Of a DNA stretch of 64,000 nt, positions 27,196-35,571 are shown piece by piece; the stretch's first letter is position 1, and each line of letters begins with the position of its first letter. This stretch comes from Campylobacteraceae bacterium (GTDB taxonomy: Bacteria; Campylobacterota; Campylobacteria; Campylobacterales; Campylobacteraceae): NCBI GenBank assembly GCA_031263195.1, contig JAISGD010000015.1, positions 44,302 to 108,301 of the forward strand, given 5' to 3'. The position numbers were made by a program, and so were the translations under genes. Below the pieces are notes generated by a model. The model searched no databases, had not been told where the DNA came from, and saw only the letters and a program-made list of their open reading frames with translations.

Positions 27196-28271
27196 AATCT
27201 TTTTACCGCCTCTAATCCGTTGTCGGGAGCTAATTTTGCATACCTTAACGTGTCTTTTATGTCTTTATGGTCTAAAAGCTTCATAATCGTAAATATCGGA
27301 ATGCCTTTGATAGCTAAGTGGCTGGCAAACGTATGACGTAATGAGTGTATGACCACTCGGTTTTTAGCGTCTCTAACGTCTAAACCATCATTAAAAAGCT
27401 TATTTAAGCGCGGCTGGAGTTGCTTTTGTATATTTTTTGAGGTGATATTAATCAGCAAATCATTAGGGCTTTTTAGCGTCTTTAATCTCTCTTGTACCAA
27501 AGGCAAAAGACTATCGGCGATAAAACCTTTGTATGTGCGGTTTGTTTTGTGATTTTGTAATGTTATGGTTTGTGTGATGAGGCTTATATCTTTTTTTCTG
27601 ATTGACGTTATCGTCTCAAGCCTCGCGCCCGTACTAAGAGATAACTCTACAAACAGTAAAAGGGTTGGTTTGTCTTTGATGGCTTCTTTGAGTATATCAA
27701 CCTCATCAGTAGTCAAATAGCGTTCTCTTGTGTTATCGTGTTTTATCTTGCCTATCTTTTTACAAGGATTGACCTCTTTAAAATCGCCTCTATCAATGGC
27801 AAAGTTGAATAATGTGCTTATCTTACCTATGAAATTATTTATCGTTTTTGGGGCTTTGCCATTGTCCTTGAGCGTGTTTTTGATTTGATTAATATCATCG
27901 TCCGTAAACTCTTTTAAGCGGCTTTTGCCTGTGATGTCTATCGCTGTTGATACGGCAAAATCAAGCTGTTGTTTTGTTTTGGGCGTTAGCTCTTTACTAT
28001 TTTTGTAAGTTTGGACTATTTCCGCAAGACTAATGTCACTCTTTTGCTTATATTTAACGATAGGAGCGTCATTACCAAATTTTAATTTATTTAAAATATC
28101 AATTCTTTGCTGATTTGCAAAGCTTACGTTTATGCCTTCGCTCTTTTTGCCTATTTTGACCCACCGTTTTTTATCGCCCTCCCTGTATGTTATACTGTAA
28201 ACATAATCGCCGTTTTTTAAAATCTTATGATAAACATTAGGATATTTTTCACTGCTCTTGATATACGACAT
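27186..28271 (-). CDS. int: Tyrosine recombinase/integrase
   Basis: The product is 361 residues of phage-type integrase with an N-terminal DUF4102-like/arm region (VYSITYREGDKKRWVKIGKK), a SAM-like core-binding domain (about 90-180) and a catalytic domain with Arg in STGARLETI, HSLRHTFASH and LLDHKDIKDTLRYAK supplying H-R-H-Y. All catalytic residues are intact. ATG 28271 has AAAGGGA seven bases upstream; a TTG one codon earlier is less likely. It lies 120 bases from the att repeat and points away from the tRNA, the standard layout. Confidence 0.93.
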   Translation of the reverse strand: MSYIKSSEKYPNVYHKILKNGDYVYSITYREGDKKRWVKIGKKSEGINVSFANQQRIDILNKLKFGNDAPIVKYKQKSDISLAEIVQTYKNSKELTPKTKQQLDFAVSTAIDITGKSRLKEFTDDDINQIKNTLKDNGKAPKTINNFIGKISTLFNFAIDRGDFKEVNPCKKIGKIKHDNTRERYLTTDEVDILKEAIKDKPTLLLFVELSLSTGARLETITSIRKKDISLITQTITLQNHKTNRTYKGFIADSLLPLVQERLKTLKSPNDLLINITSKNIQKQLQPRLNKLFNDGLDVRDAKNRVVIHSLRHTFASHLAIKGIPIFTIMKLLDHKDIKDTLRYAKLAPDNGLEAVKRLWQ

Positions 28272-28394
28272 CAAATCCCTTTATTATATGCCAAAGTTTT
28301 TAACTACCATATAACTACCGAAATTATACATTATTTGACAAGACTTGACTTTTTATGCTATTATTACAAGTATGATTTGAAGGGGCTTTTAAAA

Positions 28395-28448
28395 GCTTTT
28401 GAAATCGTTTAAGGTTAGGTGATTTTTGTATGGTGGAGTGTAGGGGGT
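28395..28448 (+). repeat. tRNA-proximal attachment-site repeat
   Basis: This is the partner of 23152-23205: 54 identical bases from GCTTTTGAAATCG to TAGGGGGT. Bases 28431-28448 are the 3' end of tRNA-Ala, so integration leaves the tRNA gene whole. The flanking base on each side differs, fixing the repeat length exactly. Confidence 0.93.
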
Positions 28449-28506
28449 TCGAACCCCTGACCTCGACGCTGCCAGCGTCGCGCTCTCCCAGCTGAGCTAA
28501 CACCCC
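28431..28506 (-). tRNA. tRNA-Ala (anticodon GGC), integration site
   Basis: A 76-base cloverleaf with acceptor GGGGTGT (one G-T pair), anticodon stem GACGC/GCGTC around loop TGGCA containing GGC, T-arm AGGGGTTCGAACCCCT and encoded CCA. Its 3' 18 bases form part of the att repeat, so it is the attB of the element. Confidence 0.95.
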
Positions 28507-28815
28507 TTTATTTTGCTACGGCAACATAAAAACTTAAACTCTTTAAATTTACTACATGTAGCCGTATACTTGCAAATTACAGTTTCTACACGCAAAACCA
28601 ACAATATCGTTTTGACAAAAACCGCTTTTACAAGTCTATCAATCAAAAACGGTATTATACAAACAAAACCTTTAATCTTTTTAATAAAAAGAGAGTTCGT
28701 CTATTGCCAGACAGAATATAAAATGACGGGCTGCTTTTGCCGCTTGCCTTGTTTTTTATCCAAATGGACATTTTAAAAAGCGGAACATAATACGATAACC
28801 GCTTAATATTCTCCA
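28507..28815. other. tRNA-Ala upstream gap
   Basis: 309 bases with no convincing gene. On the minus strand TATAAT occurs at 28659-28654 in an AT-rich context and could start the tRNA-Ala transcript about 140 bases upstream, but the -35 region is poor. A plus-strand frame here (28513-28776) lacks a ribosome-binding site and is ignored. Confidence 0.4.
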
Positions 28816-29799
28816 TCAAATGCCAATAGCGTATTGTTTTAAAGTTTCCCTGTTTTCAAGCGCGCAAACTTCAAAAACTTCGTCTCCGATTTGTACTTTA
28901 TGCGGCTTGTTTTTCTCTATTTTGGTATACGAAAGCGCGGCTTTGGCGGCTAAAATCTTTTCCTCTTGAGTAGCGTTTTTTGAGATTTTACCATATGGAG
29001 CGGGAATGTCATCCCCTAAAAAAATATCCAAAAACTCGTCGTTTCTAAACTCTTTTAAGGTATTGTTCTCACTCTCGTTTCGTCCCAATACCATTTTCGC
29101 GCCACATGTTAATCTAAAATGTCTGCCGATTTTTAAAAGCGCGACATCCTCTACATGTAAAGGTTGATATTTGACAAAATCGCGAAGTTTGGCACTGAAA
29201 TATATATCTGTAAGCAAACATCCGCCGCCGGGACTCGCGTACTCTTTAAAGCCAAATTCCAGAGCTAACGCTATCTGCCTTTTTCTGTCTCTGCCCTCGA
29301 TATCAAGCAGTTTTTCTCTATCAACCCATCCGTTTATTTCAGGTTTTGTAGGCGCTAAAAGTTTCGCGCTCATCGGTCTTAGCACAAGTCCGTCGTCATC
29401 GCCAAGTTCTAGCACGTTTTTTAAAGCTTTGGAGTTTTGGCTCATGGGACGCTGTCCTAATACTTCGCCGGTAATAATAAAATCAGCATTCTTTTCTTTT
29501 AAAAGTTCTTTAGCTTTTTTCATCATAAAAGCGTGACAATCTATGCACGGATTGAAGCGTTTGCCATATCCGTATTTTGGAGAAAAAAGCACCTTTTGCA
29601 AATACTCCTCTCTTGCGTCTATAACTTCAAAATCCGCTCCAGCCGCATATGCTCTTTGTCTAAAAAGTTCCGACATATCTTTAGTTGCGCCAAAACCTAT
29701 ATTTATATTTATAGCCTTTACATGTATGCCTTGATTTGTCATAAGCTTCATAGCTATCATGCTATCAAGCCCGCCGCTAAAAAGCGCTAAAGCTCTCAT
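28816..29799 (-). CDS. PP-loop ATPase, MnmA/ThiI-like sulfurtransferase relative
   Basis: A 327-residue protein with the PP-loop SGGLDSM (about residues 8-14) that binds ATP for adenylation. Cysteines in NPCIDCHAFM (near 84-87) and GGGCLLTD (near 193) are arranged like the catalytic pair of MnmA-type tRNA thiouridylases. It is shorter than MnmA and lacks the usual C-terminal barrel, so it is a paralogue, probably a tRNA-thiolation or other sulfur-transfer enzyme of unproven substrate. Its start overlaps the dnaG stop by 23 bases. Confidence 0.7.
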   Translation of the reverse strand: MRALALFSGGLDSMIAMKLMTNQGIHVKAININIGFGATKDMSELFRQRAYAAGADFEVIDAREEYLQKVLFSPKYGYGKRFNPCIDCHAFMMKKAKELLKEKNADFIITGEVLGQRPMSQNSKALKNVLELGDDDGLVLRPMSAKLLAPTKPEINGWVDREKLLDIEGRDRKRQIALALEFGFKEYASPGGGCLLTDIYFSAKLRDFVKYQPLHVEDVALLKIGRHFRLTCGAKMVLGRNESENNTLKEFRNDEFLDIFLGDDIPAPYGKISKNATQEEKILAAKAALSYTKIEKNKPHKVQIGDEVFEVCALENRETLKQYAIGI

Positions 29800-31432
29800 A
29801 ATGTACCAATTCTCCTTTTTTCAAGCGTGCAGTGATATTTTGTATTTTCCTGATTAAAAAACTTTTTTTTTCAAAGCTATCGGCACTTTTTTTTATATTT
29901 TCCAATTTTTCCTCATAAAACGCATATAAAAACGGTATCATAGCATTAACTAACTCGCCCTCATCGTAAACCTTTATCTCATCAAGCAGCAAAAGCCGTC
30001 TCAATTTCGGATGTTCCGTCTGCTCTTCAAGCAGCAACGCAAGTTCTTCACTATGCACTTTAAACATGGAAGCGTCTATGGTATCCATAGCTATATGAAT
30101 AAATGCAGGCTTTATCAGTAGTGTTTTAATGATAGAAAGTTCTAATGTATCCTCAAAACTATTGCGCGGGTCGTTTTTTTGCGCGGGTCGTTTTTGACCC
30201 AATATGATGAGATTTGGCTTGATATTCAGCATATTCGCCAATACCCCAACATAACTATATGCAAGCACTGACGACAGTGTACGCAGATATATCATCGCCT
30301 CTTCCAAAGCTTTTTGTTTTTCATGCGCGTTTTTTAAATCATATTTTACGACAATATGTTCAAGGCAAAAATCTATAAAATCTTTCGGATTACCGTAAAG
30401 CGCGCTAAGCCTGTCTATAAGCCCTTTTTGCACCATATCCGCAGGATCCATACCGCCGTTAAAAAGTACAACCCCTCCGTTAATGTTATGCGCGGATAAA
30501 AGTTTTGAAGCTTTAAATGCAGCTTCTACTCCGGCATTATCTCCGTCATATGACAAAATGACTTTAGGTTCCCCTCTAAGCAACAGCGGTATATGCTCAT
30601 CTGTAAGCGCCGTGCCTAATGTCGCGACAGCCTCGTTAAATCCCGCTTGATGCAACATCACAACATCAAGATAGCCTTCACAAATAATGATTTTTTTATT
30701 GCGCATTATAAATTCACGTGCTAAATGGTAACCGTATAAAAGCCTTGATTTATTGAAGATTTTGGTTTGAGGTGAATTTATATATTTTGAAGGATGATTT
30801 GTGATAGTGCGTCCGCCAAAACCGACAATTTTGCCACTTGGCGAATAGATAGGAAAAGTGATACGCTCAATAAACCTCGCGTACTCATTACCGTTATCAT
30901 TGATGCCTGTAACACCGAGTTCTATCGCTTCAGAGCGTGAAAAAGAGCGTTGTTTTAAAAAATTCAAAGTGGCAAAAGAGGCAGGGGCGTAACCTATCTC
31001 AAACTTTTCTATTGAAGATTGTCCGATACCGCGTTTGTTGAGATACGAAAGAGCGTCATCGGTTTTATCCAGATTTTGTGTGAAAAAGAGGTTCAGTTGT
31101 TCCAGCAGTTTTTTATCGGGTTTCCTTTCACTCGTATCCGAAGTATAAGTAAGCGCAAAATTATTCATCACAGCTATTCTCTCTATCGCTTCAGGATAGT
31201 TTAACTTCTCATACTCCATTACAAATTTTATCGCATCGCCACCGGCGCCGCACGCAAAACAGTGATATATCTGTTTAGAAGGACTTACATGTAGACTTGG
31301 TGTTGTATCGTTATGAAAAGGACACACCGCCTTAAAGTTTGCACCGCTTCTTTTTAGTTCCAAATAGCTGCTGACGATATCCACTATATCTATTCGTTGC
31401 TTTAGCGTTTCAATTGAGCTTTGTTCTATCAT
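29777..31432 (-). CDS. dnaG: DNA primase
   Basis: The product is 551 residues. The N-terminal CHC2 zinc finger reads CPFHNDTTPSLHVSPSKQIY with HCFACGAGGD completing it (about 38-65). The catalytic Toprim domain includes IICEGYLDVV and SYDGDNAGVEAA. The C-terminal DnaB-interaction domain is diverged. DnaG lays RNA primers at the fork. A short imperfect tandem duplication (two copies of GCGCGGGTCGTTTTT at 30164-30195) lies in the linker before the C-terminal domain. Confidence 0.95.
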   Translation of the reverse strand: MIEQSSIETLKQRIDIVDIVSSYLELKRSGANFKAVCPFHNDTTPSLHVSPSKQIYHCFACGAGGDAIKFVMEYEKLNYPEAIERIAVMNNFALTYTSDTSERKPDKKLLEQLNLFFTQNLDKTDDALSYLNKRGIGQSSIEKFEIGYAPASFATLNFLKQRSFSRSEAIELGVTGINDNGNEYARFIERITFPIYSPSGKIVGFGGRTITNHPSKYINSPQTKIFNKSRLLYGYHLAREFIMRNKKIIICEGYLDVVMLHQAGFNEAVATLGTALTDEHIPLLLRGEPKVILSYDGDNAGVEAAFKASKLLSAHNINGGVVLFNGGMDPADMVQKGLIDRLSALYGNPKDFIDFCLEHIVVKYDLKNAHEKQKALEEAMIYLRTLSSVLAYSYVGVLANMLNIKPNLIILGQKRPAQKNDPRNSFEDTLELSIIKTLLIKPAFIHIAMDTIDASMFKVHSEELALLLEEQTEHPKLRRLLLLDEIKVYDEGELVNAMIPFLYAFYEEKLENIKKSADSFEKKSFLIRKIQNITARLKKGELVHYESFSAF

Positions 31433-31467
31433 AAAAGAAATTATACTCGCTCTTAGCTTGTCTTTGC

Positions 31468-31473
31468 TATAAT
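31468..31473 (+). promoter_or_regulatory. -10 box for the TPR-rnhA-rnc-aroC operon
   Basis: A perfect TATAAT, preceded by TTGC and AT-rich sequence, lies 36 bases before the TPR gene start in the divergent gap with dnaG. No -35 box is recognisable, as is usual in the phylum. Confidence 0.6.
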
Positions 31474-31503
31474 CAAAAACATAATTATCAAAAAGGTTTG
31501 AGT

Positions 31504-32523
31504 TTGGATACCCTTTTTATAGAGTATAGAGACCCTATTTTCGGCATTATCATCTTTTTTGCGATTATATTTATCATAGCCTTTTTAAACTATTGGTGGA
31601 GCGTCTTTAAAAGCAAAGAAGAGCGATACGGCATAGAACAGTTTATAAAACGTTTTGAGGTTATGGCAGATGCGAACGAATATAAAAAATTGCTTGATGA
31701 GTTTAGTATCTCAAGCGAATCTCTAGGACTTCTAGCACACACTTACTCAAAAAGCGGCGAATATGAAAAAGCTATCGGGATCTATGTCATAGCCTTAAAA
31801 CGCGCAAAAAGTAAAGATGAAAAGCAATATTTTTTATTTGAACTTGGAAAAACTTACTTTAAGGCGGGATTTTTGAGACGAAGCGCGGATATTTTTGTAG
31901 AACTTTTGAGATTTTATCCGCGTCATGAAGAAGCGCTGAAAAATTTGACAGTTGTTTATGAGCAATTAAAAGAGTACGATAAAGCACTTGAGACATTAGA
32001 TGCGCTTGAAGAGATGAACATTGAGGCTTCAAGTGAGAAAAATTTCATAAAAGCCCTCAAAACTCTGCGTGATGAGACAAAAACAATTAAACAAAAATAT
32101 GAAATACTATCGCACTTAGCCAAAAAAGAATCTATTATCGGGAGAATTTTATTTGAATTTGCCAAAAAAGAGAATCTCTCATTTGACATCAATCTCATAA
32201 ATGCCAATACAATTCTTGATTTGTTATGGGAATGCGACGAAGAGAAGCTAAAAAACTCTAGCGAACCGCTGATACAGGCTGTTTTATCCGCGAAAGGGGA
32301 TGGAGAGTGTCCTCAAAATGCTCCTTTTGAATTGGAGATTTTATCAGTTTTAAAAAAGCAAAATTACACCAAAGCAACGCTTAGCTTTGAATATACCTGT
32401 ACAGCATGCAAAGGTACTTTTCCCGTGCATTTTTACCGCTGTCCGTCATGCCATACATTGAAAAACCCGCACATTTCACTCTCTTTGATTAAAAGCGAAT
32501 ATGAAAAGTATTACTCTTTTTAG
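31504..32523 (+). CDS. Membrane-anchored TPR protein with C-terminal zinc ribbon (LapB-like)
   Basis: A 339-residue protein with an N-terminal membrane span (IFGIIIFFAIIFIIAFLNYW), several TPR units (for example SGEYEKAIGIYVIALKRA and FYPRHEEALKNLTVVYEQLK) and a C-terminal four-cysteine ribbon (CTAC, then CPSC). This span-TPR-rubredoxin order is that of LapB/YciM, which tunes LPS synthesis via LpxC; that function here is inference. No ATG exists near the start: TTG 31504 is chosen since AAAAGG is seven bases upstream. The end overlaps rnhA by 23 bases. Confidence 0.75.
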   Translation: MDTLFIEYRDPIFGIIIFFAIIFIIAFLNYWWSVFKSKEERYGIEQFIKRFEVMADANEYKKLLDEFSISSESLGLLAHTYSKSGEYEKAIGIYVIALKRAKSKDEKQYFLFELGKTYFKAGFLRRSADIFVELLRFYPRHEEALKNLTVVYEQLKEYDKALETLDALEEMNIEASSEKNFIKALKTLRDETKTIKQKYEILSHLAKKESIIGRILFEFAKKENLSFDINLINANTILDLLWECDEEKLKNSSEPLIQAVLSAKGDGECPQNAPFELEILSVLKKQNYTKATLSFEYTCTACKGTFPVHFYRCPSCHTLKNPHISLSLIKSEYEKYYSF

Positions 32524-32959
32524 CGACGGCTCAAGCTTGGGAAATCCTGGTTTTGGCGGATATTGCGCTATTTTGCGTTACAAAAACAGTGAAAGGATTA
32601 TAAGCGGCAGCGAAGCCGACACAACAAATAACCGCATGGAGCTAAAAGCGGTAATCGAAGGGATCAAAGCTTTGAAAGAGTTTTGCGAGATAGAGATAAT
32701 AAGCGACTCGAGCTACGTTACAAAAGGCATATCCGAGTGGCTTGAAAAATGGATACTTAAAGATTTTAACAAAGTAAAAAACCCCGATTTGTGGAGAGAG
32801 TATGTGAAAGTCGCAAAAAACCATAAAATAAAAACTACGTGGGTTAGAGGGCATAACGGTCATACTGAAAATGAAAAATGCGATAAAATAGCCAAAGAAG
32901 AGGCCCAAAAGATACAAAAAACAAAGGAGCAGCATGAAAGAGTCTATAAAAGCACTTGA
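32501..32959 (+). CDS. rnhA: Ribonuclease HI
   Basis: The product is 152 residues with the RNase H catalytic set: Asp9 in FSDGSSLGNPG, Glu47 in NNRMELKA, Asp69 in ISDSSYV and the terminal Asp in ENEKCDKIAKEEA. It cleaves RNA in RNA-DNA hybrids. The gene overlaps the TPR gene before it and rnc after it, so the four genes to aroC form one tightly packed operon. The second RNase H (HII) is at 39107. Confidence 0.95.
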   Translation: MKSITLFSDGSSLGNPGFGGYCAILRYKNSERIISGSEADTTNNRMELKAVIEGIKALKEFCEIEIISDSSYVTKGISEWLEKWILKDFNKVKNPDLWREYVKVAKNHKIKTTWVRGHNGHTENEKCDKIAKEEAQKIQKTKEQHERVYKST

Positions 32960-33617
32960 ACAGCGTTTGGACTATCAGTTTAAGGATACGCAACTCATAA
33001 CTCAAGCTCTTACGCATAAAAGTTACAAAAAAACCAATAATAACGAGAGGTTGGAGTTTTTGGGAGATGCCGTACTTGATTTGATAGTGGGCGAATATCT
33101 CTATATGAAGTTTCCTTCAAAGAGCGAAGGGGAACTCTCAAGACTGCGTGCGTCGCTTGTAAACGATAAAAGTTTTAAAAATCTCGCATTGGAATTAGAT
33201 CTTGGAAACCACATACTTATATCTGCGGCAGAAGAAAACAACAAAGGAAGAGATAAAGACTCTCTACTCTCAAATACATTTGAAGCTATCATAGGAGCTA
33301 TATATCTGGATAATGGTATAAAAAGCGCGACAAAAGCAGCAATAACTCTTTTAGAAAAAGTGTATCCCAAAATAGATATGCAAACACTTTTCAAAGACTA
33401 TAAAACGCTTTTGCAAGAATTCACACAAGCAAATTTCGGCACGATACCGGAATACACTCTTGTGCGTTCATCGGGACCCGACCACAACAAAGAGTTTGAA
33501 ATGGCGGTACTGTTAAGAGGCAAAGAATTGGCGATTGCATGCGCAACCACCAAAAAAGAAGCTGAACAAAAAGCAGCCAAGAAAGCCTTTAAGATATTGG
33601 AAAAGGATACGCATTGA
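32934..33617 (+). CDS. rnc: Ribonuclease III
   Basis: The product is 227 residues: an N-terminal nuclease domain with signature NNERLEFLGDAVLDLIVGEY (about 37-56) and a C-terminal double-stranded RNA-binding domain ending TTKKEAEQKAAKKAFKIL. It processes rRNA precursors and structured mRNAs. AAAGGAG sits before the ATG although that start lies inside rnhA. It overlaps aroC by four bases. Confidence 0.96.
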   Translation: MKESIKALEQRLDYQFKDTQLITQALTHKSYKKTNNNERLEFLGDAVLDLIVGEYLYMKFPSKSEGELSRLRASLVNDKSFKNLALELDLGNHILISAAEENNKGRDKDSLLSNTFEAIIGAIYLDNGIKSATKAAITLLEKVYPKIDMQTLFKDYKTLLQEFTQANFGTIPEYTLVRSSGPDHNKEFEMAVLLRGKELAIACATTKKEAEQKAAKKAFKILEKDTH

Positions 33618-34693
33618 ATCGTTTCGGATTAAAATTCAGCGTAACTACTTTCGGCGAATCACATGGAAAAGCGATAGGCTGCATTGTAGACGGTGTTCCA
33701 TCAGGAGTTGAAATAGACGAGAGTTATATCCAAAACGAGATAGACAAAAGAAAGCCGGGACTCACAAAGTTCGCCACTCAAAGAAAAGAGAGCGACACAG
33801 TGCAGATTTTGAGCGGCGTGTTTGAAGGAGTTAGTACGGGCGCGCCGATAGCTTTGGTAATATTTAACGAAAACCAAAAATCAAACGATTATGAAAATAT
33901 AAAATCACTCTTTCGCCCCTCTCATGCGGATTTCACATATTTTAAAAAATATGGTGTTAGAGATTATAGAGGCGGGGGCAGAAGCAGCGCCAGAGAAACG
34001 GCAGCAAGGGTTGCGGCGGGAGCAATCGCCAAAAAACTGCTTGAAAAATTCAATATAAAAATTAAAAGCGGTATATTTGCCATAGGGTGTATTGAAGCTA
34101 AAAACCTGGATTTTGAATATGCAAAAACAAGCGAGATTTTCGCACTCGACAAACTGCAGGAAACAGCGCAAAAAGAGGCTATTCTAAGGGCAAAAGAGGA
34201 TAAAGATTCTATAGGCGGATGCGTTTTTATTAAAGCGCTGAACGTACCTGCCGGACTTGGAGAACCTTTATATAATAAACTTGACGCTTCATTAGCAAGT
34301 GCGCTAATGGGTATCAACGGCGTTAAGGCAGTCGAGATAGGAGAAGGCGTTAACGCCTCAAAACTAAGAGGCTCTCAAAATAACGATCAAATGGATAAAA
34401 ACGGTTTTGTAACAAATCACGCGGGAGGAATATTGGGCGGGATAAGTACAGGTGCAGATATAGATCTGAAAGTTCATTTTAAACCTACTCCATCTATTTT
34501 TTTAGAGCAGCAAACGCAAAACGAACACAACGAGAGTGTAAAATTCAGCATGAAAGGCAGGCATGATCCTTGTATCGCTGTGCGAGGCAGTATAGTAGCA
34601 AACGCTATGGTGTCTCTGGTGATTGCCGACATGTTGCTTTTGAACGCTTCGGCCACTATGAAAAATCTAAAAAAGATTTATGAAAAAAACTAA
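33614..34693 (+). CDS. aroC: Chorismate synthase
   Basis: The product is 359 residues with the three classic signatures: GESHGKAIGCIVDGVPSG near the start, DYRGGGRSSARETAARVAAG (about 117-136) and KGRHDPCIAVRG near 317. It uses reduced FMN to convert EPSP to chorismate, the last step of the shikimate pathway. The start is TTG 33614 (AAGGA eight bases upstream), overlapping the rnc stop. No other aro gene is adjacent. Confidence 0.96.
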   Translation: MNRFGLKFSVTTFGESHGKAIGCIVDGVPSGVEIDESYIQNEIDKRKPGLTKFATQRKESDTVQILSGVFEGVSTGAPIALVIFNENQKSNDYENIKSLFRPSHADFTYFKKYGVRDYRGGGRSSARETAARVAAGAIAKKLLEKFNIKIKSGIFAIGCIEAKNLDFEYAKTSEIFALDKLQETAQKEAILRAKEDKDSIGGCVFIKALNVPAGLGEPLYNKLDASLASALMGINGVKAVEIGEGVNASKLRGSQNNDQMDKNGFVTNHAGGILGGISTGADIDLKVHFKPTPSIFLEQQTQNEHNESVKFSMKGRHDPCIAVRGSIVANAMVSLVIADMLLLNASATMKNLKKIYEKN

Positions 34694-34696
34694 AAT

Positions 34697-35317
34697 ATGA
34701 GCCAAAATACCAAACTTACATCAAGCAAAACAGAAGGTAAAATAGCGATATTATTTTTATGGAGTCTGGTTATTACATATCCCGTACTGGTTGTCTTGAC
34801 TTATTATATACAAGGTTTACGTGAAATTGATATTAAAGGATTGTTCGCTGCTTTGGCGATTATGGCATGCATCAGCCTTATAGTAACTTCTCTCATAATG
34901 TTTTTGATATGGTTTTATAAAGCTTATTCGATCCTCTACCAAAAAACATCGGATTTAAAATATAAAAAATATTGGACGATTTTGAGTTGGATTATACCCG
35001 TGATAAATTTTTATCTTCCGTATTTAATCATCAAAGATATGTATTCGGTCGCTGCGGTAAACAATCCTCTCACACAAAAACGCATAAAAAAATGGACGAC
35101 GATAAATATATGCTGGACGTTGTATATTTTTATGTGGATTCTGGACATCGCATATTATATAATTGTATATCCTGACAGACCTGTTGTTTTTGATGCGGTT
35201 ACATATATTTTGATAGCCCCCTCCATCTGGCTTACGATTAAGATTATTAAGGATTACTGCGAGCTTGAAGCGAAGCTTTTTGAGAAAGATGGGAGTTCCT
35301 CGTATACTATTGGCTGA
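34697..35317 (+). CDS. DUF4328-like membrane protein
   Basis: A 206-residue protein with five predicted membrane spans (around 19-37, 48-72, 94-112, 132-157 and 165-185). The segment WFYKAYSILYQKTSDLKYKK followed by W-xx-PVINFYLPY matches the DUF4328 pattern; function unknown. It starts three bases after aroC without a visible ribosome-binding site, so it may be translated by reinitiation. It is the last gene before the AT-rich pVip module. Confidence 0.6.
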   Translation: MSQNTKLTSSKTEGKIAILFLWSLVITYPVLVVLTYYIQGLREIDIKGLFAALAIMACISLIVTSLIMFLIWFYKAYSILYQKTSDLKYKKYWTILSWIIPVINFYLPYLIIKDMYSVAAVNNPLTQKRIKKWTTINICWTLYIFMWILDIAYYIIVYPDRPVVFDAVTYILIAPSIWLTIKIIKDYCELEAKLFEKDGSSSYTIG

Positions 35318-35355
35318 TTATATTATTTAAAAATCAGATTTTTATTTTATTATAC

Positions 35356-35571
35356 TTATAAATATGTCATTAATTGATTATATTCCATATTGCAATCCAT
35401 AAGTATCTTTTTTAAAGTTCCTTGATTATATACATAATTATTGTTTCTAACTGTTATTGTACATTTTAAATATCCATTTGTATATCTAGCATGTGAACCC
35501 TTTTGTCTAATTTTTTTAAATCCATTTTTGCACAAAAATATATGCAATTGTCTAAAATTAATTTTTCTCAT
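35356..35571 (-). CDS. HicA-family mini-protein overlapping pVip
   Basis: The 71-residue product has the HicA toxin layout: an N-terminal helix, GFKKIRQKGSHARY with the catalytic-type His27, beta strands (LKCTITVRN) and the C-terminal GTLKKILMDCNM helix. HicA proteins adopt a dsRNA-binding fold and cleave mRNA. Its ATG lies 14 bases inside the pVip stop region, so translation is coupled. No HicB antitoxin follows; the next gene is convergent. It could be an orphan toxin, an RNA-binding accessory of pVip, or a toxin held in check by pVip activity. Confidence 0.75.
   Translation of the reverse strand: MRKINFRQLHIFLCKNGFKKIRQKGSHARYTNGYLKCTITVRNNNYVYNQGTLKKILMDCNMEYNQLMTYL

Larger units (their letters stand above)
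23152..28448. mobile_element. 5.3-kb integrative element in tRNA-Ala(GGC)
   Basis: It is bounded by exact 54-bp direct repeats, one of which overlaps the 3' end of an intact tRNA-Ala gene, with a tyrosine recombinase next to the tRNA end. Cargo: a 239-residue protein of unknown function, an AlpA-like regulator, a winged-helix-like protein, a Rep-like protein in two frames, two small membrane proteins and a Mor-like regulator, all on the minus strand, plus one plus-strand ORF. No capsid, Zot, relaxase or conjugation gene is present, so it resembles a satellite or a reduced filamentous-phage-like element. Two genes are frameshifted, suggesting decay. Confidence 0.88.

Noticed and set aside
28513..28776. 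87-codon plus-strand ORF upstream of tRNA-Ala
   Set aside because: No ribosome-binding site and unlikely composition; it covers the tRNA promoter region.
35318..35355. HicB antitoxin downstream of the HicA-like gene
   Set aside because: Only 38 bases separate it from the convergent DUF4328 gene; no HicB-type frame exists on either strand there.
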